Shown: in pieces, positions 62,901 through 64,000 of the stretch
How positions within the stretch are numbered: the stretch's first letter is position 1
How the letters are laid out: the number at the start of each line of letters is the position of its first letter
Assembly: GCF_051781005.1 (NCBI RefSeq)
Contig: NZ_JBPWOA010000034.1
Location: 62,001 to 126,000, forward strand
DNA length: 64,000 nt
Source of the DNA: Anabaena sp051781005
GTDB taxonomy: Bacteria > Cyanobacteriota > Cyanobacteriia > Cyanobacteriales > Nostocaceae
Direction: 5' to 3'
Position numbers and translations under genes: made by a program
The notes under the pieces: generated by a model
Seen by the model: only the letters and a program-made list of their open reading frames with translations
The model's database searches: none
What the model was told of the DNA's origin: nothing

Positions 62901-64000
62901 CAATAGCACGAATAACTTCAGTTTTAAAATTGTGGTTAATTACAATTTCTACACTTCCTGCTACAGGTATGGGAATTAAAATATTAAAGAAGTTAAGGAT
63001 TTTTCAAGCTAAAACTAGCAGATTATTCAAGGTAGCGAAAGAAAGCGTAGAACAGGAAAAACAGAAACTTGCTGTTGAGAAGGAAAAGAAAATTCAGGAT
63101 GAAATTAAAAATAAGAATTCTGAAAACCAGCAGAAAATCGAAAACCTCCAAGCACAAATCGAACGACAAAAGCAGCGTATTGGTTTAACTGCTCAATATA
63201 AATCATTATTGGATTTTGTCAACAACCGTTTAGAGGATAATTCTTATCAAAAACTTTTAGGTTTAATGCACCAAATTCAAGATGATTTAGCAGATTTATC
63301 CGACCATTTAACCTATAAATCAGGAAATACAAATCCTGAAAAACTCGAAGTTCTTAAAAAACATTTCCCCAGGGGACCAGCAAGAATAGTTTTATATATA
63401 GATGATTTAGATCGTTGTCCTCCTGATAAAGTTGTCCAAGTTTTGGAAGCTGTGCAATTATTGTTAAATACGGAAATATTTGTCATTGTTTTAGCAATAG
63501 ATGATCGTTATATTGGTCGGGCTTTAGAACAAATTTACAGAGGAGTTTTAAAACGTGGTGGTACTCCTTCCGGTGTTGACTATTTAGAGAAAATTATTCA
63601 AATTCCCTACCGAATGCGACCTATTAGTAAGAATGTAACAGTTAGTTATTTAAAATCTTTGGTAGATATTGAAGAAGAGTTTAAAAAAGACTGTCGAGAA
63701 AATTCCACAATTTTACAACAAGTAACCAATCAAAGTAGCTTTTTGCAACAAACTACAGGGAAAGATATTATTTACTTACAACAACTAACTGATGAAAGTA
63801 GCACTTTCCAACAAACAACAGGAGAAGATAATATCCCTTTACAACAAGTAAATGATGAAAGTAGCTTTTTACAAGAATTAAAACAATTTCCAGAAAAATC
63901 ATATCAAGATGAAATTGAGGAAATACCTGTTGATACTGAAGAACAAACAGAGGAAAATTATAATTTATCAGTATCTACTGCTACTAAAAATCTAGATGTT
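59930..64000 (+). CDS. WD40-KAP P-loop NTPase, partial (3' end outside window)
   Basis: At least 1357 codons from ATG 59930 without a stop. Residues about 30-650 hold 14 WD40 units, two sevens, so two seven-bladed propellers are likely. From about residue 660 a KAP-family NTPase: Walker A GSWGSGKSF (681-689, Lys687), two membrane helices inserted at about 960-1015, and Walker B VLYIDDLDRCPPDKV (Asp1158/1159). KAP NTPases are membrane-associated; one member, PifA of the F plasmid, blocks phage T7. The last visible part has three degenerate 20-residue SSFLQQTTGE-like repeats. A sensor-effector role in defence or signalling is inference. Confidence 0.9.
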   Translation, partial: MEAPQGQQEISNQQLIIPEIEIGIEADQEATTPEPKKPFAEFQSAVRAVAISPQGRRRIVMGLEDGTIEIWDVLTGQKWLSCKGHTEPVRSVAFSPDGSMVASGSHDQTVRLWDVHTGEAIGQTFSGHTSYVNSVAFSPDGSTVVSGSWDNTVRLWDVHTGEAIGQPFSGHTYSVNSVAFSPDGSMVVSGSRDNTVRLWDVQTGEAIGQPFSGHTEPVRSVAFSPDGSTVVSGSEDHTVRLWNVNTGEAIGQPFSGHTEPVRSVAFSPDGNTVVSGSWDNTVRLWDVQTGEAIGQPFSGHTEPVRSVAFSPDGSMVASGSHDQTVRLWNVNTGEAIGQPFSGHTEPVRSVAFSPDGNTVVSGSWDNTVRLWDVQTGEAIGQPFSGHTSYVMSVAFSPDGSTVVSGSEDHTVRLWDVNTGQAIGQTFSGHTEPVRSVAFSPDGSMVVSGSCDNTVRLWDVNTGQAIGQPFSGHTSSVRSVIFSPDVSMVVSGSCDNTVRLWDVNTGQAIGQPFSGHTSYVNSVAFSPDKSIVVSSSWDKTVRLWNVSTGQAIGQPFSGHTSSVRSVAFSPDGSTVVSGSYDKTVRLWDISDPQRKRQIEIGKQEKVYSVAFDPLGDYIISAGEDGIKVWRWQRFNIRRVPQAFRNDQPSGEDSLDVAKELQSLADVLMLRSLQPPLAVAILGSWGSGKSFGMHLIEKQITKIRCQQITAKQTWGQKGDEPNLSPYVGHVYQIKFNAWSYAKSDLWASLMQTIFDQLDRQLTLEKQLEKVSNLLAGGDIWRVVNQMNDGDRKAILESELGKDVFAKLEDGNALWDILSEVREEEQKKLEQTEQELQSLETEVRKENEKIAKEVNQEFENKSRIIVFLTQLKELSKDKFGKSILKDFLNTYDFKDKNDLETQFPIFKNLDKLEESHLIEKVEDLIKTRDSRIDNIIKKSEKIKNFVEEQPSRIVGLIEFIKKDKKILIIFIILTSLPFISYFVIVYILPNLLPAIARITSVLKLWLITISTLPATGMGIKILKKLRIFQAKTSRLFKVAKESVEQEKQKLAVEKEKKIQDEIKNKNSENQQKIENLQAQIERQKQRIGLTAQYKSLLDFVNNRLEDNSYQKLLGLMHQIQDDLADLSDHLTYKSGNTNPEKLEVLKKHFPRGPARIVLYIDDLDRCPPDKVVQVLEAVQLLLNTEIFVIVLAIDDRYIGRALEQIYRGVLKRGGTPSGVDYLEKIIQIPYRMRPISKNVTVSYLKSLVDIEEEFKKDCRENSTILQQVTNQSSFLQQTTGKDIIYLQQLTDESSTFQQTTGEDNIPLQQVNDESSFLQELKQFPEKSYQDEIEEIPVDTEEQTEENYNLSVSTATKNLDV
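60194..61741 (+). repeat. Twelve 129-bp tandem repeats encoding WD40 blades
   Basis: Units of exactly 129 bp start at 60194, 60323, 60452 and so on to 61613. Each encodes 43 residues of the form SVAFSPDGSxVVSGSxDxTV then RLWDVxTGxAIGQPFSGHT. Several units are almost identical at the DNA level, so the array is being homogenised by recombination or slippage and its copy number may vary between strains. Confidence 0.95.

Overview
The window comes from a cyanobacterium, most likely a filamentous, heterocyst-forming type (Nostoc/Anabaena/Dolichospermum-like). The evidence is the many GCGATCGC (HIP1) octamers, short tandem heptamer repeats between genes, a Cph1-type phytochrome with its Rcp1 partner, two NdhD subunits of photosynthetic NDH-1, a NatFGH-BgtA-like amino acid transporter, cyanobacteria-specific families (DUF3318, DUF2605, DUF2973, CGLD27, slr1306) and an initiator tRNA gene split by a group I intron. 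No species call is made.

Layout. 1-2.2 kb: a minus-strand cobalamin riboswitch reading toward a DUF1636 metal-binding protein, plus a probable C-terminal scrap of a TonB-dependent receptor. 2.4-3.9 kb: a PMT-family glycosyltransferase. 4.5-8.4 kb: a phytochrome, its response regulator and a second REC-histidine kinase. 8.4-9.7 kb: non-coding, with hairpin repeats. 9.7-21.3 kb: a peptide natural-product (RiPP-like) locus. Its plus arm carries an HTH protein, a cyclic-nucleotide-domain/C39-peptidase/ABC exporter, an HlyD adaptor and a parvulin. Its minus arm carries an APH-type kinase, a HopA1-family protein, two double-glycine precursor peptides, a small membrane protein, a catalytically eroded aldo/keto reductase and a second parvulin. 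21.6-25.6 kb: a polar amino acid ABC transporter. 26.4-33.9 kb: mostly core genes (YbjN, DUF3318, QueE, a STAS-sugar transferase fusion, a WcaI-type glycosyltransferase, RsfS, CGLD27, asparaginase). 33.9-34.8 kb: intron-split tRNA-fMet followed by an I-Ssp6803I-like homing endonuclease gene that lies outside the intron. 34.8-43.8 kb: accessory DNA with small unknown genes, a GTPase-like slr1306 protein, an AbiE-like toxin-antitoxin pair joined to a C5 DNA methyltransferase, and a complete ISAs1-family element with a perfect 10-bp target duplication. 43.9-49.3 kb: two NdhD genes flanking thrB. 49.7-51.2 kb: DUF29, and an antitoxin whose ParE/RelE-type toxin is cut short and replaced by a HEPN-like gene. 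51.2-59.6 kb: thrS, DUF2605, DUF2973, a glycogen-debranching-type enzyme, and a DICT-GAF histidine kinase. 59.9 kb to the end: a WD40-KAP NTPase running out of the window.

The most notable system is at 9.7-21.3 kb. A kinase plus HopA1 pair is the Ser/Thr phosphorylation/elimination machinery known from class V lanthipeptides and thioamitides. Here it sits with two precursors whose leaders end in Gly-Gly and whose cores contain Ser/Thr but no Cys, so thioether rings cannot form within a single peptide. The exporter carries the C39 protease needed to remove such leaders. Dehydrated, ring-free secreted peptides are the simplest prediction; this is inference, not demonstrated.
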